A stretch of DNA of 64,000 bases. Source: Symbiodinium natans. Taxonomy: Eukaryota; Sar; Dinophyceae; Suessiales; Symbiodiniaceae. The notes under the pieces are model-generated. The model saw only the letters and a list, made by a program, of their open reading frames with translations, was not told the DNA's origin and made no database searches. Numbering within the stretch: position 1 is the first letter of the stretch; every line of letters begins with the position of its first letter. Shown one piece after another: positions 40,453 to 51,101 of the stretch. Made by a program: the position numbers and the translations under genes. Where the stretch lies: the NCBI GenBank assembly GCA_905221605.1, contig CAJNDS010002764.1:1-64000 (forward strand). Direction: 5' to 3'.

Positions 40453-41099
40453 TCAGGTCATGTCGTACCGTCTGGGCTGACTGCCTTTCTTGGCCAGCGC
40501 TGCGACGCGGGCACTGCAGCAGCGGAACCTTTCCGAACGGATCACCCACGACACGATCAAACCAGTGTCCTCATTCCACTTGAGAACGCTGACCATGCTG
40601 CTTCCTAGATTGTCCCAGATCTCCGCCGCAATCTGATGGCAGTCCCGGTGGCTGTTGCAGCGGAGCATGAAGGCAACTCCATCTGCGGTTGCCCCAGGTT
40701 CTTCACTGCCTGGTCGAAGCACGCAAGAAAACGCAGCACTACTTGCAAAACCTTGAGCCTCCATGACGAACTCCATCGTGTTCAGGACTCCACAAGCCCG
40801 GTGCGATGAGCGCGGCGGACCTGTCTCTGCCGCTTCCACAAGCACTGCCCACAATTCCAAACCGAGTCGCAGACCAGGACGGGGGAATGCGGGCAGCAGG
40901 CAGGCCAGCCAGCCAAAGCAGCCCTTACCCTGACAGGGACAATAAAGCTTCGCAACAGCTACATTTTGCTCTTGGGAAGCTCAGGCGAAGCCTCCCAGAA
41001 AGCCCATTCCGAAGCAACGCGCTCATCATCGAGCTTCCGGGCCATTCCAAGCCACTGGCCGTCTGCCTCAGACCGCGAAGGAGCGGCTGGGGCACTCAT
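40453..41099 (-). CDS. Possible endonuclease/exonuclease/phosphatase-like protein
   Basis: A likely first exon starts at the ATG at 41099: MSAPAAPSRSEADGQWLGMA, RKLDDERVASEWAFWEASPE, with a possible GAG|GC donor before its stop at 40959. The main exon (40453 to about 40830) reads GVLNTMEFVMEAQGFASSAA, FSCVLRPGSEEPGATADGVA, FMLRCNSHRDCHQIAAEIWD and VLKWNEDTGLIVSWVIRSER to TGA. The run EAQGFASSAAF...DGVAFMLR recalls the segment of CCR4-like EEP nucleases where a substrate-facing strand precedes DG-[VC]-A-[LIF]-F-x-R. Catalytic His/Asp motifs are not in this piece, so the assignment is tentative. The exon join is not fixed. Confidence 0.5.
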
Positions 41100-43282
41100 G
41101 ATCTGTTGGAGCGCGAAAACACTGGCCGCGCCTGTTCAAACTTCTTGTCCTCCTGCCAGGATGCTGTGCGATGGCGAAAGCTTCGTGAAAGCATTTGACT
41201 GAGCTTTCTCAATCTCGCACCCGCTTGAGGCTCTCAATGTGCTCGACCACTTCTTGCGGTGGCCAAGCCGCGTCAATGGCCTCCTGTGTGAAGAGGCATG
41301 GCACACAAACTGTGGTGCCCGCACGTGTATACATGTACGACAGCACAAGCAGCCGGCTCTCGCATGCTCTCGCTCCTCTTCTGCGCAAGTCGTAGATGGC
41401 GTGCTTGCAAGGTGCAGCCTGCTGCTCATTCGGCGCAATTCGCGAGAAGGAAAGTTAAAGCCTGCATCTGCCCAAAACGTTGTTCAAGCGCAAGCCTGGC
41501 GTGTTCGGCGATGTTGGCGGCGATGTTCCGCGGCGTGCTTGGCTCTGTGACCTCCGTGCAGATCCCATCAGTCAACGTGAGCAACCAGCCCTGCGCAAGG
41601 CGAACCCTTCACAGTGATTGGAGCCTGCATTGTCCGAGCAACTGCAATGGATCCGCAAGGTTTGAGCAGGCACTGCCTTCTGCAAGGTTTTGAGGTGAGC
41701 CGCCGTTGGCCTCGATGAGAAGAGAGAGTCCTCCTCGCACAAAAAGTCGCACGGCGAACGAGAGCCAGAACGTGAGTGAGAGCGACAGAGCTCGACCGAG
41801 CGAGAGAGGAAAGAGAGAGCCAGAGGCAGAGGCAGGGGCGGGGGCAGAGGCACAGAGACAGAGACAGAGAGAAAGTGCGAGAGAGAGAGAGAGAGCGAGA
41901 GAGAAAAAAATATGGCAGTGTGCGACCTCAACGCCACAGATATTTGATCATTTTGAGAAGAAGATTCTGGTCGCGTCCTCGCCCTGCAGGACCACCCGCT
42001 GCTCCTGCAGGTCCCCCGTCACGCCTCGGAGAATGGAGAGAAAGGCGGCGATTCCAGCAGCGTGCTGTAGTTCGCGTTCAGAGCCAGCGCAAGAGAGACG
42101 TCAACCACAAGACAGGCAGACACCTTGAAGGACGAAAGCCATGGCGCCCACCCCTGCACCACGTCCTGCTATACAGGCTATACACCCACCCCAAGGTCGG
42201 AGCACATCATGGCGCCACTGAGCCCGCGCACCTTTGTGGGGATGTGTGGTTCCTTGTCCCCCGCCCCCCCCCCCCACCATGGGGTGCAAGGGCTGCACCA
42301 TGTATAGGGGTGCCCGCGGATGCTGCGAGCCCGCTACTCTAGAAAAGCCTTGCGTCAGACCTTGTGTAGACCATAACGCGTTGTCCGCGCCTCGTCTTTC
42401 CAGGATTCTGCGTGGCTGGTACTTGCTGCCAGCTTCGCCTGCGTCTGGCCAGGAGCGAGCTCAGGCTGCACCGCAATTCGGAAACGACAGGGTGAGGACG
42501 TAGGATGACGTAGGTTTTGACGGAAATCGATTTCTGGAGGGTCAGGAGTTTAGGGCGGGGCAACATTTCCGAGTCTCAAGTATTGACAGTTCCTGAAACG
42601 CGCGCAGCTAATTTCCTACATGTCGGCATCTATTTTGTAATGCGAAGCCGATCACATTGAACGTGCCTGAGACCTTGGACCGCACGAGCTCGTGAATTCT
42701 CAATCCGAACTGCGGGATTGAATAAAACTCCCCCGACATAATTGTCATGCAGAGCACACCGCTGAACCGGACGAGCAGCCCTGTGCAGTTTTGATGAAAA
42801 GCTCACAGGGCCTGTTCTGCCTCCTTGCTGAGGTTCCACGTCTTTGCCTCTTGCGCACTGGCTGGCAACATACACGGGTTGTCCGTGGTGACTGCCCGTT
42901 GCTACAACCAACTACAGCCACTATATGCCAATATGCTACAAGACCGAACATCGCCGTGATCCTTGAGAGTCTTTGCGGCCTGGAACCGCTCTCGGAGAGC
43001 TGAGCTTTCACCGCATTGCAATTACAGTGCAATACACTGACCCGAAGAAGAGCGCGAAAACGATTAAAAAGGTGCCCCAAGGTGTGGCACGTCCCGAAAG
43101 AAGCTCTCAAGAATGTTTGCTCCGGTCGCTGTGCAAGCATGAAAGAAAAAAAACAAAACAAAAAAAACTCTCCACTGCGTCAAAAAAAACAGCTTCCAAA
43201 ACTTAGCCCCGAACCTGTGGGACGGCCTCCTCCTCCCGCTCCTGACGCTCGGCCCCGGAGGCGGCCTCAAGCTCAGGAGCTC
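41100..43282. other. Region without supported genes
   Basis: Contains a purine-rich (GA/AGAG) tract at 41710-41910, a C-run and short low-complexity stretches. Short segments such as EDKKFEQ after CATCCTGGCAG (about 41150, minus) may be exon scraps. Nothing else could be supported. Confidence 0.4.
41780..41910 (+). repeat. GA-rich purine tract
   Basis: Runs of AGAG, GCAGAGGC and GAGAGAGA; gives spurious Arg/Glu frames. Confidence 0.9.
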
Positions 43283-43328
43283 CAGAAAGGAGAAGGAGAA
43301 GGAGAAGCAAAAGGAGAAAGGGGGGAGA
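43283..43328 (+). repeat. GGAGAA purine tract at the start of duplication copy 1
   Basis: GGAGAAGGAGAAGGAG-type sequence directly before the duplicated segment. Confidence 0.85.
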
Positions 43329-44612
43329 GCGGCTCAACGATGGTAAGCGCGAGCACAGAGAGAGATACAGAGAAAGAGGGACAGAGGACGCAGAGGGAGT
43401 GAAGGAAGTGGAGGAAAGAACGACCACAGGCTGTTGCACAGGCGTTTGGTTTGTCTTCAAGCAAGCCCACGCTGCAAAAACTTATCGCTACTCGGACATC
43501 ATTCCTCGCGACGGCGCGAGTCAAACCACAGAGAGAGACCAAAAAGTTGGACTGGGCATAAAACTTGTCCATTCACCTCTGCCCATGGAGACACAACAAT
43601 TATTACTGCAATTGTTCTGTTGGCCCTACGACAAAATCTGCATGGCCTCCTGACGACACTTGGCCACCATCCGCCCAGGTGCCGCGAGCAACACAGGCCT
43701 CGCTGCTTGAAGGGTTGTAAAACATGTCGCGCTAGACGACGCTAGACGTACCTCACCCCTGCTCAGCTGCCCACCACGGGGCTGCCGCTGCACTGGTATG
43801 CTGGATCGCAGGAGCTCTGACACGGCAACCTTTGAGTGGATACCTGGAGTGCACGAAATCTCGCAGAGGTGCGGGCTTTCCGCAGGTGGCTCGACTATTA
43901 CAACTTGCACTACGTGGCTCGGCCGCGAGGGATCTTGGCAACGCACTGGTCGCTTGCCATGGAGTAAGGCTGACCCACCTGCCACGGATCCGAGCCCCAG
44001 TGTTCAAGCTGGAAAGTGGAGGGAAAGTAGCGCCCCTTAGACACCAACTGTACATGAATCTCAACTCCAAACCGGGAGCTCACGTCTGCAACCCAATTGC
44101 TAGTTCAGATTCGGGATATCAATCAAAGATGAAAAGCCCGAACCGGCCATGTCAACTAGAAGCCTTCCCGAGCACCCCGCATCAAAAAGGAACACTCATT
44201 GAAACTAGGCCGTGATTGTCGTTGCGTCAACGGGAGAGATGTCCGCGGCTTTCTGCGACTGGACACAGCAAACTTACTCACTCAGCTTCCGCATGATCAG
44301 AGACCGGGCAGAAACCATGTCATAACCTTGCCACCGCAATGGGAGAAGAACTACATCAGGCCGCCTTCACCTGCGCGATGGCCTTGCACGGAGGCCACGG
44401 TTGCGGTGCGGCAACTGTCTTGCCTGAAACAGACTTGTGGCAAAGCACGACGACATGTCAGGAAATGTTGCCATGCTGCACGAAGCCCAGATGCCTTGTG
44501 CGGGCATTGCCCTGTAAGTGGCCTGCACACGTGAACAAGCGCGTGTAAATGAAAACACTGCACCACCACGAGCAAGTTGTGCGCTAGAGGTGGGGGGAGC
44601 TGCCTTCAAGGG
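43329..44612. repeat. 1.28 kb tandem duplication, copy 1
   Basis: Nearly identical to 44753-46038 (period 1424 bp) with scattered substitutions and a few indels. Open frames are shared by both copies (plus MKEVEERTTTGCCTGVWFVF at 43399; minus MAGGSALLHGKRPVRCQDPS ending 43626), but none has a recognisable family and both strands are open, so coding is unproven. A one-base insertion (AGCCTTCC against AGCTTCC) splits in this copy a plus frame that is continuous for 236 codons in copy 2. Confidence 0.9.
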
Positions 44613-44752
44613 GAGGAAGTAAGGAGAGAGGGAAGGTTGGAGGAAAGAAGGGAAGGAGGGAGGGAGCAGGAGAAGAAGAAGGAGAAGAGGAGGGAGGTAT
44701 AAAGGGAGAGGGAAAGAGGAGAAGGACAAGGGGAGCGACGCATAGAAAGACA
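44613..44752 (+). repeat. Purine-rich spacer between the two copies
   Basis: About 140 bp of almost pure A/G (GGAAGGAGGGAGGGAG and similar), replacing the shorter purine tract in front of copy 1. Confidence 0.9.
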
Positions 44753-46038
44753 GCGGCTCAACGATGGTAAGCGCGAGCATAGAGAGAGATACAGAGAAAG
44801 AGGGACAGAGGACGCAGAGGGAGTGAAGGAAGTGGAGGAAAGAACGACCACAGGCTGTTGCACAGGTGTTTGGTTTGTCTTCAAGCAAGCCCACGCTGCA
44901 AAAACTTATCGCTACTCGGACATCATTCCTCGCGACGGCGCGAGTCAAACCACAGAGAGAGACCAAAAAGTTGGACTGGGCATAAAACTTGTCCATTCAC
45001 CTCTGCCCATGGAGACACAACAATTATTACTGCAATTGTTCTGTTGGCCCTACGACAAAATCTGCATGGCCTCCTGACGACACTTGGCCACCATCCGCCC
45101 AGGTGCCGCGAGCAACACAGGCCTCGCTGCTTGAAGGGTTGTAAAACATGTCGCGCTAGACGACGCTAGACGTACCTCACCCCTGCTCAGCTGCCCACCA
45201 CGGGGCTGCCGCTGCACTGGTATGCTGGATCGCAGGAGCTCTGACACTGCAACCTTTGAGTGGGTACCTGGAGTGCACGAAATCTCGCAGAGGTGCGGGC
45301 TTTCCGCAGGTGGCTCGACTATTACAACTTGCACTACGTGGCTCGGCCGCGAGGGATCTTGGCAACGCACTGGTCGCTTGCCATGGAGTAAGGCTGACCC
45401 ACCTGCCACGGATCCGAGCCCCAGTGTTCAAGCTGGAAAGTGGAGGGACAGTAGCGCCCCTTAGACACCAACTGTACATGAATCTCAACTCCAAACCGGG
45501 AGCTCACGTTGGCAACCCAATTGCTAGTTCAGATTCGGGATATCAATCAAAGATGAAAAGCCCGAACCGGCCATGTCAACTAGAAGCTTCCCGAGCACCC
45601 CGCATCAAAAAGGAACACTCATTGAAACTAGGCCGTGATTGTCGTTGCGTCAACGGGAGAGATGTCCGCGGCTTTCTGCGACTGGACACAGCAAACTTAC
45701 TCACTCAGCTTCCGCATGATCAGAGACCGGGCAGAAACCATGTCATAACCTTGCCACCGCAATGGGAGAAGAACTACATCAGGCCGCCTTCACCTGCGCG
45801 ATGGCCTTGCACGGAGGCCACGGTTGCGGTGCGGCAACTGTCCTGCCTGAAACAGACTTGTGGCAAAGCGCGACGACATGTCAGGAAATGTTGCCATGCT
45901 GCACGAAGCCCAGATGCCTTGCGCGGGCATTGCCCTGTAAGTGGCCTGCGCACAGGGGAATCGTGAACAAACGTGTGTAAAGCACTTCACCTCCACGAGC
46001 AAGTTGTGAACTAGAGGTGGGGGGAGCTGCCTTCAAGG
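44753..46038. repeat. 1.28 kb tandem duplication, copy 2
   Basis: See copy 1. Here the plus frame starting at 45256 is continuous to 45966 (CVNGRDVRGFLRLDTANLLT region). Its right end has a small insertion relative to copy 1 (GCACAGGGGAATCGTG). Confidence 0.9.
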
Positions 46039-47031
46039 CGGGAACTTGCATGTTCGTCTACCCTAAAGGCAACATCTGCTGGGCTTGCAAGGATTGCAAA
46101 GTCAAACTACGGCACTCTTGTCGCTGTCGGCCATGCCCCGATCTGTCTTGAGCTCTGCTCCGTCTGCAACTAGCCGGAGTTTGTTGCTTAAGCTCAACCG
46201 CGATCTGAGCCAATGTCCGCACGCGAAAAGAACTGCATCAACATGCACCGCCCACATCTGCAACTGCAATGTTACACTGCCCTAGAAACCCGACAATGAC
46301 GTAGCGACGTACCACCTGATCCCGCTGCAGCCACTACAAGCCGCGCCACTCTCGTTACGCAAGTTTGCTTTTTTACCCTCCGCAACTTGAGCATCAGTCC
46401 GAACTTCGATGGTCTGAGCGCGTGGAATTCTGGAGACCAGGCTCAGGGCCATCCGCGAATGGGAGTGCCACGACGCCGGAAAAATGATCCTTCGGTAGCC
46501 GAATCATCCAGACTCCCAGTCTATCCCAGTCTAGTCACAAAAGGCTCTTGAAGACGACTAACTCCTCCATGCACGATCCTATCTTGTGCTTTCACTTGGG
46601 AAGAGTTAGTTTACTCACGGCTGGGCAATTTCGTGCCGAGTTGCACAGGTCGTCGGGTGTTGGAGTGCAATGGATGGGCACCGCATAGTACACCCAGATT
46701 GGATGCGTCCTTTGGGACTGGGTCGATGCCTTGCCATGCAACGTGTGAAGTGCATGCCTACGTGCCTGAGTGTGACCTTGCTTGTGACAATATTTGTAAG
46801 CGTTGCATGCCTAGAGTCTATACCCTTGTCATTTCTGCCAGCGTGGGGTCTTATAAGCCCATCCGCGCGTTGTTTGGGGGGCTTCTTGTCAGGCGGCATG
46901 GGTGGGGCTAAGTGCGGGTAGTTGCCGACGCATAGCTACGGCGAACCTTATCTCCCGTTCACATGAGGTCAGTGTCCTCCTTTTTTTGGAATTTGCTGCG
47001 TGAGGATCTCGACAGGTCCTTGTGCAGCAGG
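46039..47031. other. No supported gene
   Basis: A minus-strand ATG at 46899 opens MPPDKKPPKQRADGLIRPHA, a plausible first exon, but no donor or partner exon was found. Confidence 0.35.
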
Positions 47032-47199
47032 TTAAGAGTGGCCGGATGACCGATTTCTGTCTATTCTGGCCCCACGCATTTGTCGAGAGGAGACTGGTGT
47101 GATCCCGACTACGACGAGATCTGCACGCTGGAGAAGCTGCCCAAAGACCTGCCTGGGGCTTTGGAGAAAAGCAACCAAGCCACATTTACACTTCACCTC
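47032..47199 (-). CDS. Terminal exon of a hypothetical gene
   Basis: After CAACACTGGCAG the frame reads EVKCKCGLVAFLQSPRQVFG, QLLQRADLVVVGITPVSSRQ and MRGARIDRNRSSGHS then TAA. The CKC pair and the hydrophobic ADLVVVGIT strand look like folded protein. The upstream exon is unidentified. Confidence 0.5.
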   Translation of the reverse strand, partial: EVKCKCGLVAFLQSPRQVFGQLLQRADLVVVGITPVSSRQMRGARIDRNRSSGHS

Positions 47200-47213
47200 C
47201 TGCCAGTGTTGCG

Positions 47214-47588
47214 ATGCCCAGAGCGTCACCCCCTTACCTGCAAAATTGTTGTTTAGACTTTGACAACCCCAAAGGGGTCGGCATCCGCGACGCTACTGTT
47301 TTTGTTTCGATGAAGCCGCTCTTCCCACAGCCAGAGCCTGGGTGGATCTTGGACAATGCTTTGACTGTACATGGTCTGTACATGTATCAGATGTATCATA
47401 GTGGTCGTCGTAAAGTCGTCGTCGTCGCCGCCGCCGCCGTCGCCGTCGACGTCGTCGTAGTAGTTGTCGTTCGTCTGTTAAAGCAGATGAACAAAGGCGG
47501 TGCTCTCGCCCTCGAATTGACCAAGAAGACCTTCGAGACACTTGACGAAACCAACCCTATTGGCAAGCGTTGGCTGAGCTTTTTTTGA
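47214..47588 (+). CDS. Possible plus-strand ORF with Val-rich repeat
   Basis: An ATG frame of 124 codons reads CCLDFDNPKGVGIRDATVFV and SMKPLFPQPEPGWILDNALT, then a GTC/GCC trinucleotide tract (VVVVAAAAVAV) and LELTKKTFETLDETNPIGKR to TGA. The trinucleotide tract is open in every frame, which weakens the case. Confidence 0.35.
   Translation: MPRASPPYLQNCCLDFDNPKGVGIRDATVFVSMKPLFPQPEPGWILDNALTVHGLYMYQMYHSGRRKVVVVAAAAVAVDVVVVVVVRLLKQMNKGGALALELTKKTFETLDETNPIGKRWLSFF
47405..47475 (+). repeat. GTC/GCC trinucleotide tract
   Basis: Runs of CGTCGTCGT and GCCGCCGCC. Confidence 0.85.
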
Positions 47589-48100
47589 TGTCCAGCGGCT
47601 TTTGATGGCCAGCGGCTGCCCTGCCGACGTTTGGCTGTGTGGCAGGGCAAGTGCCGGCCGATTGATTGTGCGATTTCAGAACGGTGCGAATTCCTGCTTT
47701 GGGTGTCTTGAAAAGATTTCGCTGCGGCATTGGGCGCATTCATCTGGCTGTGCGTTGCGCTTTTTCGGGCGGCAGTCGGCACGCGAGATGCTACTGTTGT
47801 GCTTACTGACGACACCGTACTTAAGGGTTGCATCCATCCCAGGGCTTGGGGGGGTTTATTTTTATTTTTTAGGGCTTGGTGCTTCTCGGGCTTAGGGCTT
47901 AGGATCTTGAATCACGAAGGAGCGGGGTAGGAGTTTAAGGGTTTACATTGAGGGTTGAGGGGGTGTTTGGGGCGAAGGGATGTGAAGGAATGTGGGGGTT
48001 AGGGGCTTTAGGGTTTAAGGGGTTGATAGAGCTTCGGGGCTCTCAAAGGGCATGTAAATGTATCGGGGTTCAGAGTTGTGGGGCTTTAAGGATTAGGCCT

Positions 48101-48844
48101 TCAAGCGCTTAGCATTGTTGTCGCTTCAGGGTTGGTGCGCATGTCTTGCGGTTTCAGGGCTGCATCATTCTCCATCCCCACGCAGCAGATGTCCAACCGA
48201 TGCCTTAGGGTCTAGGGTCCAGGGTCTCAGGTTTTGTTTAGGGATACCAGGCAAGGAGCGGCACCACCATGTAAATCAGCAAGACAGTCACGATGATCAG
48301 CGTCTGCACGTAGGGGCTGTCACCCGCGGCCAGGATGGCCAGCGAGACAGACCGCGAGGCATCCTCTTCCGCTGCTCGATGCTAGACTGACGACGGCATC
48401 TGAGGCATGGGAGCAACCAAAGATGACAAACCAAAACGAAAAGCAAAAACAAAGATATTTACACATATATATATATATGCATATATATGTCATATGTGTG
48501 TATGACATCATGCATTTACTGCGGTACTTAAATACAGCGGTCGTGCAACAACAAAAATTACAGCTGTTACTGTTCAAACATATGCACATACATACACATC
48601 TCATCATACATTCCAAACATCTACAAAACATACCTTACACATATACATATATAACAGGTAGTGATGTTACAGGTAATTAGTTCATTTGCGCTCAAGGTTT
48701 TTAGCCGCTGCCTGGCCTCGAGGCAAGAAACCAAACAGGCTGCCTCCATGCAAATATCCCAATAGACAAGCATCATCAGTCCAGCATGAGCCACCATGTC
48801 GACGACGGCAAACGTAGAGTATATGGAAAGATTTGAGGAAGTGG
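48101..48844 (-). CDS. Three-exon 3' end of a multi-pass membrane protein
   Basis: Exon 48717-48844 (after ACGCCAG) reads TSSNLSIYSTFAVVDMVAHA and GLMMLVYWDICMEAACLVSC, ending CTCGAG before GCCAGG. Exon 48248-48381 (after AGTCTAG) reads HRAAEEDASRSVSLAILAAG and DSPYVQTLIIVTVLLIYMVV then PLLAW. Exon 48101-48203 (after CCCTAAG) reads HRLDICCVGMENDAALKPQD and MRTNPEATTMLSA then TGA. Joins are phase 0 (GC donor) and phase 2 (GT donor, TG|GTATCC). The second intron is only 44 nt and contains CCCTAAAC; the first (335 nt) holds an AT microsatellite. Two hydrophobic segments suggest adjacent membrane helices with a short tail. No channel or transporter signature seen. Confidence 0.6.
48458..48500. 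repeat. AT microsatellite in intron
   Basis: TATATATATATGCATATATATG; similar AT tracts occur at 29180-29235, 59080-59115 and 62240-62365. Confidence 0.9.
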
Positions 48845-49214
48845 CTGGCGTGCGGGGTCCTCACTTCTCACCCAGAGCTGGGGAAGGCAGAGCACGAGAC
48901 CAGATACCATGCACGCAAGGCTTCAGACACGAAAGCACGGCCTGCGCACACAGCACGCAAGACTGCCATAGATTGTGACAGCCACGGCGTCGATTGCGAT
49001 GCACGCAAGGGGCAGTGCATGGCAACAACCCTGGCTTTTGAGCACTCGTGGGCCATTGTTGATGCAGATATTACAGCCTCGATCACCCTGGTCACATTGG
49101 GCGATGAGAAGCTTATGCAACAAGTGGCCGGAGAGCAAAGCAAACAGCACAAAATGCATTGCCAGTTCAACTTGTGAGGTACAGCAGGCCATATCACATC
49201 CACGCTCCTAGCTA

Positions 49215-49222
49215 GCGTGAGA

Positions 49223-49255
<33 letters not shown>

Positions 49256-49475
49256 CGAGAGCGAGAGAGAGAGAGAGAGAGAGGAAAAAAAAGAGAGAGA
49301 GAGAGAGAGAGTGAGAGCGAGAGAGAAGCGAGAGAGAAGGGAGAGAGAAGAGAGCGAGAATAGAGAGAGAGAGAGAGAAGAGAGAGATACATTAAACAAC
49401 AAAAGAGAGAAAAAAGAGAGAAAAGAGAAGAAGAGAGAGAGAGAGAGAACGAGAGCGAAAGAGAGATGGAAGGGA
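49215..49475 (+). repeat. GA microsatellite
   Basis: Mostly GAGA with AAGAG and GCGAGA interruptions over about 260 bp. Confidence 0.95.
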
Positions 49476-49805
49476 AAGAAGCAAACAGACTGAGACAGGC
49501 AAAAAGACAAGTGGCATGGCAGGCCCCTGCTTCTGCATAGCAGCATAGCAAGTTTTGCAAGTTCTCGTCTCACGGAACGGAACGGATTGCATGCATCTTG
49601 TCGGAAGGCACGAGACGCGTTAGGCATCGCGGGCCTGTCAACAACAAAAGTGTATGGTCCGTGCTGCGAGAAAATTAATTACGTTGGCTTCACCTCTTTG
49701 GTCGTATGATAAACGCTTTCTAAACAGCACAATCAGTGTGGCATCTTGAGCACTATCCATGTAGCAGTGGTGCAAACAATGTGAAGCTTGACTTCCGTCT
49801 GCAGG

Positions 49806-50063
49806 TTACGGTGCTGATGATAACTGACAGCCGATTTGACAACAGCTGTCTGCAGGAAGCTTCCACGACAGCAAAGCCAAGAATGAAGATACCTTTGCGG
49901 TCTCAGGACTCACGCCACGGATTGCGGACGTGAGAGAAGTTTGAACTGGTCCATCTGTACAGCTGCAAAGGTCATCCTGCACATACGGGCATGCCCATAT
50001 CAGCAGAAATCTTCCTCGAAAGTGTTCAGGGTCACAATGTGACAACAGAACTGGGAGCAGCAT
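49806..50063 (-). CDS. Possible small protein or exon
   Basis: An ATG frame of 85 codons reads MLLPVLLSHCDPEHFRGRFL, LIWACPYVQDDLCSCTDGPV and QTSLTSAIRGVSPETAK, with a GT after AAG at this point, then SSFLALLSWKLPADSCC to a stop. Coding-like up to PETAK; the rest may be intron. No family recognised. Confidence 0.4.
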   Translation of the reverse strand: MLLPVLLSHCDPEHFRGRFLLIWACPYVQDDLCSCTDGPVQTSLTSAIRGVSPETAKVSSFLALLSWKLPADSCCQIGCQLSSAP

Positions 50064-50508
50064 CTTGAATCTACTGTTGATGCAAGATTGTGCTGCCTAT
50101 GTTGCTACGCATGAGAAAAAAAACAGCCACAGTGCAATTGCGCTCCCGATTCCCGATCATGGCCGCCAAAGGCCGCCCTAGGAGCACCCCAGGCAGGTTT
50201 CGCCTGCTGCTCCCTTATAGCTACGATCACCAGAAGGTCGAATATATCTGTAACGATAGGAAACTGAAACTGGTATGTTGAAGATTCTGAAGATCCTATA
50301 ACCATTCAGAACTCCAACCTTCTAGTTCTCAGCGGCCACGGACTTTGACCGAGCGACACCCCAAAAGCCCCCTAGCAATCCGCATCTGCCTGCAAGTCCT
50401 CTGCTATGGAGACTCGAGTTGCCCCCATGGCCTGCAGAAGCTCCAAGCTCCTGTTTGTGATTGAACTTGGTGAGTTCCCCAAATTAAGGGGTCCCTTTTT
50501 TGGGTACC

Positions 50509-50940
50509 CTAAACAAGAGTGGCCCGCCTTACAATAAGAACCCCAAAGAAGACCACCATCGGGAGAATGCACCACTTCCACAGGGTTTGGGGCTTAGGAA
50601 GATTAGGGTCCAGTATTTGCAGTAGCTGCTCCAGCCCCATACTCGATGTGCTTCGGTTGTATAAACGGTCGGATGCTCTGCCACGCAACATCCAAAGAAA
50701 CCGGTTGTGATGTCCAACCTCGAAAAATCACTCTTGTTGACGTAGGTTTGTAAATGCAGCCGCTCGCAAGAATCCACAGAAACCACTTACCCTAAACCCG
50801 AAACCCTAAACCCTAAACCCTAAACTTCTCCTCTGCACGGACTGGTCCATGACATCCGCGTCCTTTGCCGTGAGCCCGGCAGACTCGAAGCGGTCCTTGA
50901 GCATGCTCATTTCGGCAAAGACGAGGATGAGCTGCCTCGG
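50509..50940 (-). CDS. Two-exon 3' end of a tail-anchored membrane protein
   Basis: Exon 50831-50940 (after TACATAAG) reads PRQLILVFAEMSMLKDRFES and AGLTAKDADVMDQSVQ plus AG. Exon 50509-50677 (after GTGGCAG) completes Arg and reads ASDRLYNRSTSSMGLEQLLQ, ILDPNLPKPQTLWKWCILPM and VVFFGVLIVRRATLV then TAG. The join is phase 2 with a GA donor (CAGAG|GAGAAG). The 153 nt intron carries TTTAGGG repeats. The final hydrophobic run (WCILPMVVFFGVLIV) with RR after it is typical of a C-terminal anchor, and the preceding region is helical. A SNARE-like role is possible but not shown. Confidence 0.65.
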
Positions 50941-50944
50941 CTTA

Positions 50945-51062
50945 TGTAGGGCTTAGGGTTTAGGGTTTAGGGTTTAGGGTTTAGGGTTTAGGGTTTTAGG
51001 GTTTTAGGGTTTAGGGTTTAGGGTTTAGGGTTTAGGGTTTAGAGTTTAGGGTTTAGGGTTCA
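50945..51062 (+). repeat. TTTAGGG array
   Basis: About 16 units; two have an extra T (TTTTAGGG). Confidence 0.95.
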
Positions 51063-51101
51063 TGGTGCTTTAAGCCAGCCCCCTGAACGCCATCAAGACA
51101 G

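Noticed and set aside
41706-42342. Plus-strand Arg/Glu-rich ORFs
   Set aside because: Composition follows from the GA-rich tract; no coding signal outside it.
47214-47833. Confident gene on either strand
   Set aside because: A trinucleotide tract opens all frames and both strands show 120-145 codon ORFs; only a low-confidence plus ORF was kept.
49208-49627. Ser/Leu-rich minus-strand ORFs
   Set aside because: Direct translation of the GA/CT microsatellite.
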